Assembly: GCF_009828015.1 (NCBI RefSeq)
Contig: NZ_WTYG01000003.1
Span: 1 to 64,000, forward strand
Length of the DNA stretch: 64,000 nucleotides
Direction: 5' to 3'
Origin: Qipengyuania citrea
GTDB taxonomy: Bacteria; Pseudomonadota; Alphaproteobacteria; Sphingomonadales; Sphingomonadaceae
In this document: one piece after another, positions 40,749-49,651 of the stretch
Numbering within the stretch: position 1 is the stretch's first letter
Layout: every line of letters starts with the position of its first letter
The notes under the pieces: model-generated
Told to the model about the DNA's origin: nothing
What the model saw: only the letters and a program-made list of their open reading frames with translations
Database searches by the model: none
Program-made: the position numbers and the translations under genes

Positions 40749-41864
40749 ATGACAAGCGTATGGACACGCGAAGACGCCAGCAGGATCGACCCGCGTCCTG
40801 AGAACCGCATTTCCGAAATCACCCGGCCGCGCCGGAGCGACCTCGACCGCAACCGCGTCTATTGGGACATGTGGCCGATCCAGGACCGCGACGGGTGGAT
40901 CGCCGATTGCCGCGGCCGGGAATTATGGATGGCGCTGACTGCACCCGATCGGGGCGATCCCAGCCTGCGCCATTTCGAGGCCAAGATCCGCCTGCTTGAA
41001 CGCAAGCCGGATGGCTGGACCGATCTCGGCGACGTGCTGCCCGATCGCGCAGTGCCTTACGAACGCGAATGGGCGGGTTCGGCCGTTACCGATGGCACGA
41101 CCGTGAGCCTGTACTTCACCGCCGCAGGCACTGCCGAGAAGCCCGGCGGTTACCAGCAGGCGCTCTATGAAACGCATGCGCGGATGCGCGAGGACGGGCT
41201 GCCGGTCGACTGGTCGGTTCCCGCCCCGTCGGTGCCGGTGATCACCGATGACTACCAGCCTGCCGACGCGCACGAAGGCGAGGCCGGGAAGATCAAGGCG
41301 TTCCGCGACCCCGCCTATTTCCGCGACCCCGCCGATGGCCGCGAGTATCTGGTCTTCACCGCCTCGCTCGCCAATGCGCAGAGCGAATTCAACGGCGCAG
41401 TGGGCATTGCCCGCAAGGATGGGACGCAGTGGAACCTGTTGCCGCCGCTGGTCCATGCCGATGGCGTCAACAACGAGCTCGAGCGCGCGCATGTGGTGTT
41501 CCACGACGGGCGCTATCATCTGTTCTGGGTGACGCAAAGTTCGACCTTCGCCCCGGGTCTGCGGCATGCCCCCAACGGGATGTACGGCATGGTCGCAGAC
41601 AGCCTGTTCGGCCCCTACCGCCCGCTGAACCACAGCGGCCTGGTGCTGGCCAATCCCAGCGACGAGCCGATGCAGAGCTACAGCTGGTTCGCCTCGCGCG
41701 AACTGATCGTGTCGAGCTTCGTCGATTTCTGGGGCATGGACGGGCGCGAATTGCCGCGCGACCATTCCCAGGTGGCCGACCGCTTCGGCGGCGTCCCCGC
41801 GCCGCTGCTGCAGTTGACGATCAAGCAGGACCGCTGCGAATTGTTGCAGACGATCGACGCATGA
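40749..41864 (+). CDS. GH68 family beta-fructofuranosidase/levansucrase-type enzyme, cytoplasmic
   Basis: 371 residues, shorter than secreted levansucrases and without any signal peptide. The GH68 catalytic set is present: nucleophile Asp40 in YWDMWPIQD, transition-state Asp187 in AFRDPAYF, and acid/base Glu245 in ELERAHVVFHDG. Sequence around 105-112 (REWAGSAV) also matches the family. With a fructokinase overlapping its stop and an importer in the locus, the likely task is hydrolysis of internal sucrose to glucose and fructose instead of export of levan. Transfructosylation cannot be excluded. Confidence 0.88.
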   Translation: MTSVWTREDASRIDPRPENRISEITRPRRSDLDRNRVYWDMWPIQDRDGWIADCRGRELWMALTAPDRGDPSLRHFEAKIRLLERKPDGWTDLGDVLPDRAVPYEREWAGSAVTDGTTVSLYFTAAGTAEKPGGYQQALYETHARMREDGLPVDWSVPAPSVPVITDDYQPADAHEGEAGKIKAFRDPAYFRDPADGREYLVFTASLANAQSEFNGAVGIARKDGTQWNLLPPLVHADGVNNELERAHVVFHDGRYHLFWVTQSSTFAPGLRHAPNGMYGMVADSLFGPYRPLNHSGLVLANPSDEPMQSYSWFASRELIVSSFVDFWGMDGRELPRDHSQVADRFGGVPAPLLQLTIKQDRCELLQTIDA

Positions 41865-42748
41865 CCGGCGCGCGGCCCCTGTTCGGCGGGATCGAGGCGG
41901 GCGGGACCAAGTTCGTCCTTGCAGTCGGCCATTCGCCCACCGAAATCCTCGCGCGCCACGCCCTCCCCACGCGCGCGCCCGAGGCCACGCTGCGCCAGAC
42001 CGAAGCATGGTTTCGCGAACAGGGCCCGCTGGCCGCGCTCGGCATCGCCAGTTTCGGCCCGGCGGTGGTCGATCGGGCTGATGGCAGCTGGGGCCATATC
42101 GGGACCACGCCCAAACCGGGCTGGTCGGGCTGCGACCTTGCCGGCCATTTCGCGCGCGCATTCGATGTTCCGGTCGGCTTCGACACCGATGTGAATGGCG
42201 CCGCTCTGGCGGAAAGCGCTTTCGGGGCCGGCCGCGAGCTGGCCTCGCTCGCCTATGTCACCGTGGGCACCGGGATCGGCGGCGGGCTGGTTGTCGATGG
42301 CCGGGCTCTGCACGGCGCGGCGCATCCCGAAATGGGGCACCTGTTCCCGCGGCGGCATCCTGCGGACGGCGAATTCGAAGGGATCTGTCCTGCGCATGGC
42401 GATTGCCTCGAAGGGCTCGCCTGCGGGCCGGCGATCCTGCAGCGCTGGGGGGCCTCGCTGTCCGACCTGCCCGACAACCACGAAGCGCACGCGGTCATTG
42501 CGTCCTATCTCGGCCAGCTGTGCCACGCGATCTTCGCCATGACCGCCGCCGAAATCGTCGTGCTGGGCGGCGGGGTAATGCACACCCCCGGCCTGCTGGA
42601 GCGCACGCGTGAAGCGGCAGCGCGCCTCGATCGGGGTTACCTGCCCGGCGGGGCCCGCCACGCGATCGTGGCCCCCGCGCTCGGCCCCAATGCGGGAATT
42701 GCCGGGGCGATCCTGCTTGCGCAGGCGGCCCGGGCGGAAAACAGCTAG
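41861..42748 (+). CDS. ROK-family fructokinase
   Basis: 295 residues. FGGIEAGGTKFVLAVG is the phosphate-binding ROK start, VTVGTGIGGGLVVDG the ATP motif, and HPEMGHLFPRRHPADG..GICPAHGDCLEGLACGPAI the zinc-binding region typical of ROK fructokinases. Phosphorylates fructose released by the GH68 enzyme to fructose 6-phosphate. ATG overlaps the GH68 stop (ATGA), so the two are made together. Confidence 0.9.
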   Translation: MTGARPLFGGIEAGGTKFVLAVGHSPTEILARHALPTRAPEATLRQTEAWFREQGPLAALGIASFGPAVVDRADGSWGHIGTTPKPGWSGCDLAGHFARAFDVPVGFDTDVNGAALAESAFGAGRELASLAYVTVGTGIGGGLVVDGRALHGAAHPEMGHLFPRRHPADGEFEGICPAHGDCLEGLACGPAILQRWGASLSDLPDNHEAHAVIASYLGQLCHAIFAMTAAEIVVLGGGVMHTPGLLERTREAAARLDRGYLPGGARHAIVAPALGPNAGIAGAILLAQAARAENS

Positions 42749-42778
42749 GCGCCCACCGCGCGCAGGCGGCGGGCGCCT
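42747..42778. terminator. Bidirectional hairpin between fructokinase and ankyrin genes
   Basis: AGGCGCCC (42747-42754) pairs with GGGCGCCT (42771-42778), with a further CCGC/GCGG inside. It lies in the 38-bp gap between convergent genes and overlaps the fructokinase stop. No T-run is seen, so termination strength is uncertain. Confidence 0.5.
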
Positions 42779-42786
42779 CGACGCGC

Positions 42787-43434
42787 TTATTTCGCCTGCG
42801 GCGTTCCGACCATCGCGGCCACGGCCTCATTGCCCTGTGCCAGCGCGACCGAAGCCGCGGTGTTGCCCTGGAGATCGACCACCCCGGCATCCGCGCCTGC
42901 CGCCAGCAGCAGTTCGATCTGGCGTTCGCGGCCGAACATCGCCGCCATCATCAGGGCGGTCTGGCCCATCGCATTGGCCGCGTTGATATCGCAGCCGGTG
43001 GCGATCAGCTGGCTGGCGATCGCGTCATGGCCGCGGAAGGCGACACCCATCAGCGCCGTATTGCCGCGTGCATCGCCGGGCTTGCAGGGATCCGCGCCGG
43101 CTTCGACCAGTGCCGAGAGCATTTCGCCGTGACCGGCATAGGCCGCGAGGATCAGCGGGGTGAAGCCCTGTTCGTTCGTCGCGTCGAGATCGGCGCCCAG
43201 CTTGACGAGGCCGTCGACCAGATCGACCCGATTGAGCCGCGCGGCATCGAACAGCAGCGCCTGCGCGCGATCCGATCCGGGAAGTTCGGCCGAAGCCGCG
43301 GTTGCGCCCTCTTCCGCAGGCTGGGGGTGTTCATGCCCGTGGGCATGGGCGTGCGCATGTTCCTGCGCTTGCAGCGGCATCGCCGCGCAGGCCAGCGCCG
43401 CCAGCGGCAGCAGCCGCGTCGTGAATGTCATCAT
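42787..43434 (-). CDS. ankB: Periplasmic ankyrin-repeat protein with His-rich N-terminus, catalase partner
   Basis: 215 residues. Signal peptide (MMTFTTRLLPLAALACAAMPLQAQ), then the His-rich stretch EHAHAHAHGHEHPQP, a candidate metal-binding tail, then four ankyrin repeats from about residue 58 (DLVDGLVKLGADLDATNEQG, TPLILAAYAGHGEMLSALVEAG, and so on). Lies 81 bases after the exported catalase on the same strand. In Pseudomonas an exported ankyrin protein (AnkB) next to KatB is needed for catalase activity, and the same pairing is seen here. Its role, possibly delivering heme or stabilising the catalase, is inferred. Confidence 0.85.
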   Translation of the reverse strand: MMTFTTRLLPLAALACAAMPLQAQEHAHAHAHGHEHPQPAEEGATAASAELPGSDRAQALLFDAARLNRVDLVDGLVKLGADLDATNEQGFTPLILAAYAGHGEMLSALVEAGADPCKPGDARGNTALMGVAFRGHDAIASQLIATGCDINAANAMGQTALMMAAMFGRERQIELLLAAGADAGVVDLQGNTAASVALAQGNEAVAAMVGTPQAK

Positions 43435-43515
43435 GGGATTGGTCTTTCGTGGGGAGTGGGATGGCGGCACCGCGCCTGCCCCGAGAGGCTGGACGCGGTG
43501 CCGCGAGGTCTGGCG

Positions 43516-45195
43516 TCAGGGGCTCGGGAAGGTCTGCGGCGCCGCGGCGTTGAATTCGGCCACGGCCTGCATCACGTCCGGCATGGCCACGTCGACCGCT
43601 CCGGCCAGCCGCGTGCCGTATTCGGGATCGGCCTGGTAGAAATAGCTGACCATGATCGTCCGCGTGCGGTCCGACACGACCTGGCCGAGGTCGCCCGAAA
43701 GATTGGCGATGAGCTGCGCCTTGTCGGCTTCGGACAGCGACCGCCAGAAGATGCCAGGCTGCTCGAAATCCGGCGTCTTCTCGATCTGCTTCTGATCGAC
43801 CATCGCCATGATCTCGTAATTCGAATAGCGCGCCCGCGCCGGGGTCTGCTTGGGAGCCATCGCCGAGGGGAAGTAGTTGACGTGGCTTTCGCGGCCCGAA
43901 CGGTTGAGCTGGCCGTTCTGGTTGTTGTTGAGCGGCCCGTCGCCGGCCTCGGCCACGCGCGGCGCGTTCACTTCGAGATCGAACAGGTTGGCACCCACCC
44001 GGTAGCGCTGCGTATCGGCATAGGAGAACAGCCGGCCTTGCAGCATGCGATCTGGCGAAGGCTCGATACCCGGGACCATGTTGCTCGGCGCGAAAGCCGA
44101 TTGCTCGGTCCATTCGAAGAAGTTCTCCGGCACCTCGTCGAGCGTCATCTCGCCGATCTTCATCCACGGACGGTCGAGCCATTCCTTGGTGTCGTCGAAC
44201 GGATTGTAGTCGAGCGACCCGATTTCGGCGACGGGGAGGACCTGCATCATCAGGTTCCAGCTCGGATGGTCACCGCGCGAGATCGCGCCGTAGAGATCGT
44301 CGGTCAGGTAATTGAAGCCCGCTTCCTTGGCCTGCGCCGCGGTATAGTTCTTCACGCCCTGGTCGCTGATCCAGCGGAACTTGGCGAACACCTGCTCGCC
44401 CTCGTCGTTGACGAGGCGGAAGGCGTGCACGCCATTGCCGTCCATCTCGCGGTATGACGCGGGCGTGCCGAGATTGGTGTAGAGATGCGTCAGCATGTTC
44501 GTCGCTTCGGGAACATGGCTGAAGAAATCGAAGAAGCGGTTGGGATCCTGCCGGTTGGTCACCGGGTCGGGCTTGAGCGAATGGACCATGTCGGGGAACT
44601 GCATGGCGTCGCGGATGAAGAACACCGGCAAGTTGTTGCCAACCAGGTCCCAATTGCCCTCGTCGGTGTAGAACTTGGTCGCGAAGCCATGCGGATCGCG
44701 CAGATATTCGGGGCTCAGATGGCCGTGGATGACGCTGGAAAAGCGCACGAACACAGGCGTTTCCTTGCTCGGCTGGAACAGGCTGGCCATGCTGTAGTCC
44801 GAAATGTCGGCAGTGGCGCGGAACATGCCCTTGGCGCCCGTACCGCGGGCGTGGACCACGCGCTCCGGCACGCGCTCGCGGTCGAACCGCGCCAGCTTCT
44901 CGATCAGATGCGCGTCTTCGAGCAGCACCGGCCCCATGTCGCCGGCGGTCTTAGAATTGCGGTTGTCACCCACTGGCGCGCCATTGTCGCGGCGGTAGAT
45001 CGGGGCCGCGCCCGTCGGCGTCTCGATCACGCTCATCGGGACGACTTCGACGCGCTCGGCGGTCTGCATGCGCGATGCGACCTGCGCCTCCTGCGGCGCG
45101 AGCTGCTGCGCGGCCGCGGCCGTGGCCAGCGACGAGATCCCCACCAGCAGGGCGGTGCAACGTGCGAATGTAATGGTAGCAGTCTTGGCGGACAT
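43516..45195 (-). CDS. katB: Exported heme catalase
   Basis: 559 residues, clade-type monofunctional catalase with an N-terminal export signal (residues 1-29, ending AAAAQ). The active-site histidine is His115 (VVHARGTGAKG), the distal asparagine is in DLVGNNLPVFFIRD (about 187), and the proximal heme tyrosine is Tyr392 (RLFSYADTQRYRVG). Converts hydrogen peroxide to water and oxygen, here in the periplasm. The ankyrin gene follows at once. The 341-bp upstream region must hold its promoter; I found no convincing OxyR site there. Confidence 0.9.
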   Translation of the reverse strand: MSAKTATITFARCTALLVGISSLATAAAAQQLAPQEAQVASRMQTAERVEVVPMSVIETPTGAAPIYRRDNGAPVGDNRNSKTAGDMGPVLLEDAHLIEKLARFDRERVPERVVHARGTGAKGMFRATADISDYSMASLFQPSKETPVFVRFSSVIHGHLSPEYLRDPHGFATKFYTDEGNWDLVGNNLPVFFIRDAMQFPDMVHSLKPDPVTNRQDPNRFFDFFSHVPEATNMLTHLYTNLGTPASYREMDGNGVHAFRLVNDEGEQVFAKFRWISDQGVKNYTAAQAKEAGFNYLTDDLYGAISRGDHPSWNLMMQVLPVAEIGSLDYNPFDDTKEWLDRPWMKIGEMTLDEVPENFFEWTEQSAFAPSNMVPGIEPSPDRMLQGRLFSYADTQRYRVGANLFDLEVNAPRVAEAGDGPLNNNQNGQLNRSGRESHVNYFPSAMAPKQTPARARYSNYEIMAMVDQKQIEKTPDFEQPGIFWRSLSEADKAQLIANLSGDLGQVVSDRTRTIMVSYFYQADPEYGTRLAGAVDVAMPDVMQAVAEFNAAAPQTFPSP

Positions 45196-45536
45196 TCATT
45201 TTCCCTTTGACCCGCGGCGCACCAGCGCGCCGCTCGATTGAACTGTGTCGCGGGCTGGTGGCAGCAGAAGGGAAGAGAACGAAACGCGGAATATCGTTCA
45301 CGACAATCGATATAATTGAATATGTTAGACGGGCACGCCGTCAATCGCGCGCCAACGCGGGGCACGGCGGCTGCCATGGCCCCCGCGTCCCCGCGCGGCG
45401 AAATACGGATCACATGGCGCGCCCGGAGCATACGGGGCGGGACCCGGCCTGGCCCCCGCGCGGCGCCAATTCTCGCCGATGGCCCGCCGCCGGGAAGGAG
45501 CGCTCCCCCTTCCCGCCGCAGCGGCCGCGGGGTTCG
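45196..45536. other. Intergenic region upstream of the catalase gene
   Basis: 341 bp between the catalase start and the metY stop. An AT-rich patch near 45288-45326 (CAATCGATATAATTG at 45304-45318 is weakly symmetric) could be the catalase promoter. The rest is GC-rich, with open frames that show no family resemblance. Confidence 0.4.
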
Positions 45537-46826
45537 TCAGAGGCTCTGCAGCGCCTTGTCCAGATCGGCGATGATATCGTCGACATGTTCGATGCCGACC
45601 GAGATGCGCACCACGTCCGGCCCCGCTCCCGCGGCGACCAGCTCGGCCTCGCCCAGCTGGCTGTGCGTGGTCGAGGCGGGATGGATGATCAGTGAGCGCG
45701 TATCGCCGATATTGGCGAGATGGCTGAACAACTCGACCTGCGAGACCAGCTTCACCCCGGCGTCGTAGCCACCTTTCAGCCCGAAAGTGAACACCGCCCC
45801 GCCCTTGCCGCCGAGATATCTGTCGGCGAGCGGCTTGTAGGCATTTGTCTCGAGCCCGGCATAGGACACCCATGCCACCTGCTCGTGGTTCTCCAGCCAT
45901 TCGGCCACGGCGAGCGCGTTGGCGCAGTGCCGTTCCATGCGCAACGCGAGCGTTTCCATCCCGGTCAGCGCCAGCCATGCGTTCTGCGGGGCCATGGCCG
46001 GCCCCAGGTCACGCAGGCCAAGCACGCGGCAGGCCGTGATGAAGGCGATCGGCCCGATGGGCTCCAGCGCATCGACGAGCACGGCCCCGTGATAGGATCC
46101 GTTGGGCTGGGTCAGGCTGGGAAACTTGTCCCCCGCCGCCTTCCAGTCGAACTTGCCCGAATCCACGATCACCCCGCCGACCGCATTGCCGTGGCCGTTG
46201 AGGAACTTGGTCGTCGAATGCGTCACGATGTCCGCGCCGTGTTCGAACGGACGGCACAGCATCGGCGTGGCCATCGTGTTGTCGACGATCAGCGGGACGC
46301 CGTGATCATGCGCGATATCGGCAATCGCCGCGATGTCGGTGACCACGCCGCCCGGATTGGCGAGGCTCTCGACGAAGACGCAGCGCGTCTTGTCGTCCAT
46401 CGCCGCGCGGACATTGGCGGGATCGTCAGCATCGACGAAACGCGTTTCCCAGCCGAACTTGCGGAATGCCTCGCCCATCTGGTTGAGCGAGCCGCCATAG
46501 AGCTTCTTCGCCGCGACGATGTTGCACCCCGGTTCCATCAGCGTGTGGAAGGCGACCAACTGCGCCGCATGGCCGCTGGCAACGCCCAGCGCGCCGACCC
46601 CGGCCTCCAGCGCCGCGATCTTCTTCTCGAGCGCATCGTTGGTGGGGTTCATGATCCGCGAATAGATGTTGCCGAACTGCTTGAGCGCAAACAGGTCCGC
46701 GGCATGCTCGGCGCTGTCGAAGACGTAGCTGGCCGTCTGGTAGATCGGCGTGATCCGCGCATTGGTCGCGGGGTCGGGCTCGCACCCGGCATGCACGGTG
46801 AGCGATTCGAGTTTCAGATCTGTCAT
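45537..46826 (-). CDS. metY: O-acetylhomoserine aminocarboxypropyltransferase
   Basis: 429 residues, PLP enzyme of the Cys/Met metabolism family. Opening sequence LESLTVHAGCEPDPATNARITPIYQTASYVF is typical of O-acetylhomoserine sulfhydrylases. The PLP lysine is Lys207 in HSTTKFLNGHGNAVGG, and the aspartate in LIVDNTMATP holds the ring nitrogen. It makes homocysteine from O-acetylhomoserine and sulfide. The length (above 420) separates it from MetB/MetZ. Preceded by a hairpin leader that holds the ribosome-binding site. Confidence 0.92.
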   Translation of the reverse strand: MTDLKLESLTVHAGCEPDPATNARITPIYQTASYVFDSAEHAADLFALKQFGNIYSRIMNPTNDALEKKIAALEAGVGALGVASGHAAQLVAFHTLMEPGCNIVAAKKLYGGSLNQMGEAFRKFGWETRFVDADDPANVRAAMDDKTRCVFVESLANPGGVVTDIAAIADIAHDHGVPLIVDNTMATPMLCRPFEHGADIVTHSTTKFLNGHGNAVGGVIVDSGKFDWKAAGDKFPSLTQPNGSYHGAVLVDALEPIGPIAFITACRVLGLRDLGPAMAPQNAWLALTGMETLALRMERHCANALAVAEWLENHEQVAWVSYAGLETNAYKPLADRYLGGKGGAVFTFGLKGGYDAGVKLVSQVELFSHLANIGDTRSLIIHPASTTHSQLGEAELVAAGAGPDVVRISVGIEHVDDIIADLDKALQSL

Positions 46827-46854
46827 GGGGCATCCTGTCCGGTGGAATTGCCCC
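46827..46854 (-). promoter_or_regulatory. Hairpin leader directly before metY
   Basis: On the minus strand GGGGCA (46849-46854) pairs with TGCCCC (46827-46832), which abuts the metY ATG. The 16-base loop contains the ribosome-binding site AGGA. Pairing would hinder ribosome access. It does not match a riboswitch class I can name with certainty, though methionine genes in alphaproteobacteria often carry SAM or SAH switches. Confidence 0.4.
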
Positions 46855-46948
46855 GAAGGGAGCAGCTAAGCCCGCCCCCCGTCAACCGCATTCTCGCGCG
46901 CGGCGAAGCTTGCATTCAGCCGAGGTAAGCACCCGGCCTGCTTTTGAA

Positions 46949-48019
46949 TCACCCGGGCGCGAAGCTGCGCCGAGACCGGTTTGCAAACGCCACCAAGGAC
47001 AGCATTACCGGAACCTCGACCAGAACGCCCACGACCGTTGCCAGTGCGGCACCGCTTCCAAGTCCGAAAAGCCCGATAGCCACGGCCACGGCGAGTTCGA
47101 AGAAATTCGAAGTGCCGATCAGCGCACACGGGGCGGCTACCGCGTGCGGCACCTTCCACGCCTTGGCCCAGCCGTATGCGATCAGAAAAATCCCGTAGCT
47201 CTGAACAATGATCGGCGCGGCGATCAGCGCGATCAGCAGGGGCCGTGCCACGATCGTTTCAGCCTGGAAGCCGAAGAGCAACAGCACCGTCAGCAGAAGC
47301 CCGATGATCGACAGCGGCTTCATGCGTCCCGTAAATTCTGTGACCGCCGCTTCATCGCCGCCATGCGCCGCAAGCAAACGATGGCGGACGAAGGCTCCTC
47401 CCCCCAGTGGCACGACCACATAGAGGGCGACCGAGAGCAGCAAAGTCTCCCACGGCACCGCGATGTCGGTAACCCCGAGCAGCAGTGCGACGATCGGCGC
47501 GAAGGCCACGATCATGATCAGGTCGTTCGCTGCAACCTGGACCAGCGTATAGGCCGGATCGCCCTTGGTGAGCTGCGACCAGACGAAGACCATCGCCGTG
47601 CAGGGAGCAGCCCCCAGCAGAATGAGACCTGCGATATATTGCTGGGCATCGGCGGGGGCGATCAGGTCGGCAAAGACCACTTCGAAGAACAGCACGCCGA
47701 GCGCTGCCATGGTGAACGGCTTGATAAGCCAGTTGACTGTCAGGGTGATGATCAGGCCTTTCGGCTTGTCACCGATCCGGCGCACCGCACTGAAATCGAC
47801 TGCGACCATCATCGGGAAGATCATCGCCCAGATGAGCACGGCAACGACGAGATTGACCGAGGCATATTCGAAAGCCGCGAGGGCGGCGAACGCATCCGGC
47901 GCGAGGTTGCCAAGACCAATCCCGCCGAGGATCGCCCCGCCAACCCAGACCGAGAGCCATTTCTCGAACAGGCCCAGTCCTGCCGCGCCGGCATCGATGT
48001 CGGAAGTGACTGTGGTCAT
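46949..48019 (-). CDS. acr3: Arsenite efflux permease, Acr3 family
   Basis: 356 residues, about ten membrane segments. Acr3 marks are the central cysteine motif [17 protein letters not shown] and [15 protein letters not shown], plus [22 protein letters not shown] near the N-terminus. Exports arsenite with the proton gradient. ATG overlaps the arsC stop (ATGA). Last gene of arsR-arsI-arsC-acr3; a longer frame upstream lies inside arsC and is rejected. Confidence 0.93.
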   Translation of the reverse strand: MTTVTSDIDAGAAGLGLFEKWLSVWVGGAILGGIGLGNLAPDAFAALAAFEYASVNLVVAVLIWAMIFPMMVAVDFSAVRRIGDKPKGLIITLTVNWLIKPFTMAALGVLFFEVVFADLIAPADAQQYIAGLILLGAAPCTAMVFVWSQLTKGDPAYTLVQVAANDLIMIVAFAPIVALLLGVTDIAVPWETLLLSVALYVVVPLGGGAFVRHRLLAAHGGDEAAVTEFTGRMKPLSIIGLLLTVLLLFGFQAETIVARPLLIALIAAPIIVQSYGIFLIAYGWAKAWKVPHAVAAPCALIGTSNFFELAVAVAIGLFGLGSGAALATVVGVLVEVPVMLSLVAFANRSRRSFAPG

Positions 48020-48516
48020 TGATCGTCCGCCTCGTAGCCGATGGCCTGCAACTGGTCCCGCAAGGCGATTTGATCCAAGCTGGCGATAGGCAGCGCCAGC
48101 ATCAGGTCGATGCGCCGCCTGAGCATCCGGAAAGCATCGAGGAAGGCCGCCGCCTTTTCCGCATCGCTTCCCTCGACCGCTGCCGGGTCGGGAATACCCC
48201 AATGCGTCGAGGTCGGACGCCCCGGCCAGACCGGGCAGCTCTCCGCCGCCGCATTGTCGCAAACGGTGAAGATCAGGTCGAACTCGGGGCCTTCGGCAAA
48301 CTCCGTCCAGTTCTTGGAGGAATAGCCCTCGGCGGGATAACCCAGCGTCTCGAGCGTGTGAAATGCCCAGGGGTTGACCTCACCGGTGGGATTGCTCCCG
48401 GCACTGTAGGCTTTGAAGCGGCCTGCACCGTCATGGTTGAGGATTGCCTCGCCCAGGATCGAGCGTGCAGAATTGCCGGTGCACAGGAACAGCACGTTCA
48501 GCGGTCGGTCTGACAT
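48016..48516 (-). CDS. arsC: Arsenate reductase, low-molecular-weight phosphatase type
   Basis: 166 residues. The phosphate loop [16 protein letters not shown] has the CX5R active site; further cysteines in [16 protein letters not shown] provide the disulfide cascade. The stretch [12 protein letters not shown] is common to this class. Reduces arsenate to arsenite for export by Acr3. ATG follows GAGG. The family usual length is about 140; the extra C-terminal helix here (to 166) is frequent in alphaproteobacterial members. Confidence 0.91.
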   Translation of the reverse strand: MSDRPLNVLFLCTGNSARSILGEAILNHDGAGRFKAYSAGSNPTGEVNPWAFHTLETLGYPAEGYSSKNWTEFAEGPEFDLIFTVCDNAAAESCPVWPGRPTSTHWGIPDPAAVEGSDAEKAAAFLDAFRMLRRRIDLMLALPIASLDQIALRDQLQAIGYEADDQ

Positions 48517-48524
48517 GGATGACC

Positions 48525-48995
48525 TCAACAGCAGGAATTCTTGGGGGACGCCATCTGCGGCGCGCAGCAGGCGCTCGATGCGGCGTTGGCGGAAGCGAGC
48601 TGGCCGAGGTCGGGACTGCCGCCATAGGTCGTGCTCTCGCCATCGGTCATGAAGGCTTCCCACACCACGCCGTCGGGATCGGCAATCCAGCTCTTTTCCG
48701 ACTGCGCATAGCAGCACGTCGTCGCGCCTTCTTCGAGAACGGGACGGTCGGCAGCCTTCAGACGGCCGTAGACCTCTTCGAGTTCGGCCTTGTCCTCGAC
48801 CTGCAAGCCGACATGCTCGACGCCCTTGGTCGCATCCTCGCGCATCGAGATAGCGAAGTTTATGCGGGGATCTTCAAGCATCCACTTGGCGTAGTCGCCC
48901 TTCACCACGGAAGGCCGGGCACCGAAAAGGCTTGAATAGAAGGCTACGGACCTATCGATGTCGGTTACGCCGACATGCACATGAAAACGTTTCAT
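48525..48995 (-). CDS. arsI: ArsI/CadI-family dioxygenase (C-As lyase)
   Basis: 156 residues, VOC-fold non-heme iron enzyme. Probable iron ligands are His5 or His7 (MKRFHVHVGVTDID), His61 (GVEHVGLQVED) and Glu113 (WEAFMTDGE). The vicinal pair Cys94-Cys95 in GATTCCYAQSEKSWIADPDG is the organoarsenical-binding mark of ArsI. A Cys-rich tail (SSACCAPQMASPKNSCC) closes the protein. ArsI breaks the C-As bond of trivalent methyl- or aryl-arsenicals, giving arsenite for Acr3. ATG overlaps the arsR stop. Confidence 0.9.
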   Translation of the reverse strand: MKRFHVHVGVTDIDRSVAFYSSLFGARPSVVKGDYAKWMLEDPRINFAISMREDATKGVEHVGLQVEDKAELEEVYGRLKAADRPVLEEGATTCCYAQSEKSWIADPDGVVWEAFMTDGESTTYGGSPDLGQLASANAASSACCAPQMASPKNSCC

Positions 48996-49333
48996 CGGGC
49001 GCTCTCTCTTTCGGGTATTGAAGCGAAGGCAGGGTCTTCCGAACACGACATGCCGCCACAGCAATTTTCGGTGAGATAGCCCATCAGGCCGCTCATCGCG
49101 GCATAGTCGGCCGAATAGATGATCGACCGGCTTTCGCGCCGCTGCGTGACCAGTCCTGCATTGGCGAGCTGCGCCAGGTGGAAGCTCATCGAGGATGCAG
49201 GGACGTCGAGTTTTTCAGCCAGCACCCCGGCAGCAACGCCCTGTTCGCCTGCCTGCACGAGCAATCGGAATGCTGCGAGGCGGTGCTCCTGCGCCAGCGC
49301 GGAAAGTGCGCGGATGACCCGATCGGCTTGCAT
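48992..49333 (-). CDS. arsR: ArsR/SmtB-family arsenic-responsive repressor
   Basis: 113 residues, winged helix with LSALAQEHRLAAFRLLVQAG and PASSMSFHLAQLANAGLVTQRR for DNA binding. The arsenite site is probably C-terminal: Cys91, Cys92 and Cys97 (ENCCGGMSC), the layout known from Acidithiobacillus ferrooxidans ArsR, not the older CVC type. Start chosen behind TTGGAG. A dyad at 49349-49364 just upstream is the likely operator. First gene of the ars operon. Confidence 0.92.
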   Translation of the reverse strand: MQADRVIRALSALAQEHRLAAFRLLVQAGEQGVAAGVLAEKLDVPASSMSFHLAQLANAGLVTQRRESRSIIYSADYAAMSGLMGYLTENCCGGMSCSEDPAFASIPERESAR

Positions 49334-49348
49334 CTTTTGCTCCAACAA

Positions 49349-49364
49349 TTCGATAAATATCGAA
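49349..49364. promoter_or_regulatory. Probable ArsR operator
   Basis: Perfect dyad TTCGATA-AA-TATCGAA, 15 bases upstream of the arsR start, in an otherwise AT-rich stretch. Size and position fit an ArsR/SmtB operator with autoregulation of the ars operon. Confidence 0.75.
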
Positions 49365-49574
49365 ATATGGAATTGCGGGGTGCCGGTCAAGGCTGCGTTG
49401 GCCTGCTTGCAATCGAAATTCCGAAACGGATCGACCAAGGTTCCCAGCCGCAGATGGTCCCGCCTTGCCGAGCGCATCAAGGCCTGCGGGAAGTGCTTTC
49501 ATAACCGCGACCGGACATCATGCGCATGACGACCGGCTTCGCCGGAGAACTGTTGATCAACCATATCGGGGAAA

Positions 49575-49651
49575 TGGTAGCGGAGGAGGGACTTGAACCC
49601 CCGACACGCGGATTATGATTCCGCTGCTCTAACCACCTGAGCTACTCCGCC
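49575..49651 (-). tRNA. tRNA-Met (anticodon CAU), elongator type
   Basis: 77 bases with encoded CCA. On the minus strand: acceptor GGCGGAG, D arm GCTC..GAGC, anticodon arm GCGGA-ATCATAA-TCCGC with CAU, variable loop, and T arm with GGTTCAA. Sequence resembles alphaproteobacterial elongator tRNA-Met. A tRNA-Ile read through lysidine would share the CAU anticodon, but the acceptor and anticodon stem are of the Met type. Confidence 0.93.

Noticed and set aside
45288-45330. OxyR-type binding site upstream of the catalase gene
   Set aside because: No ATAG-N7-CTAT-type repeat with proper spacing was found; only a weak AT-rich symmetry.
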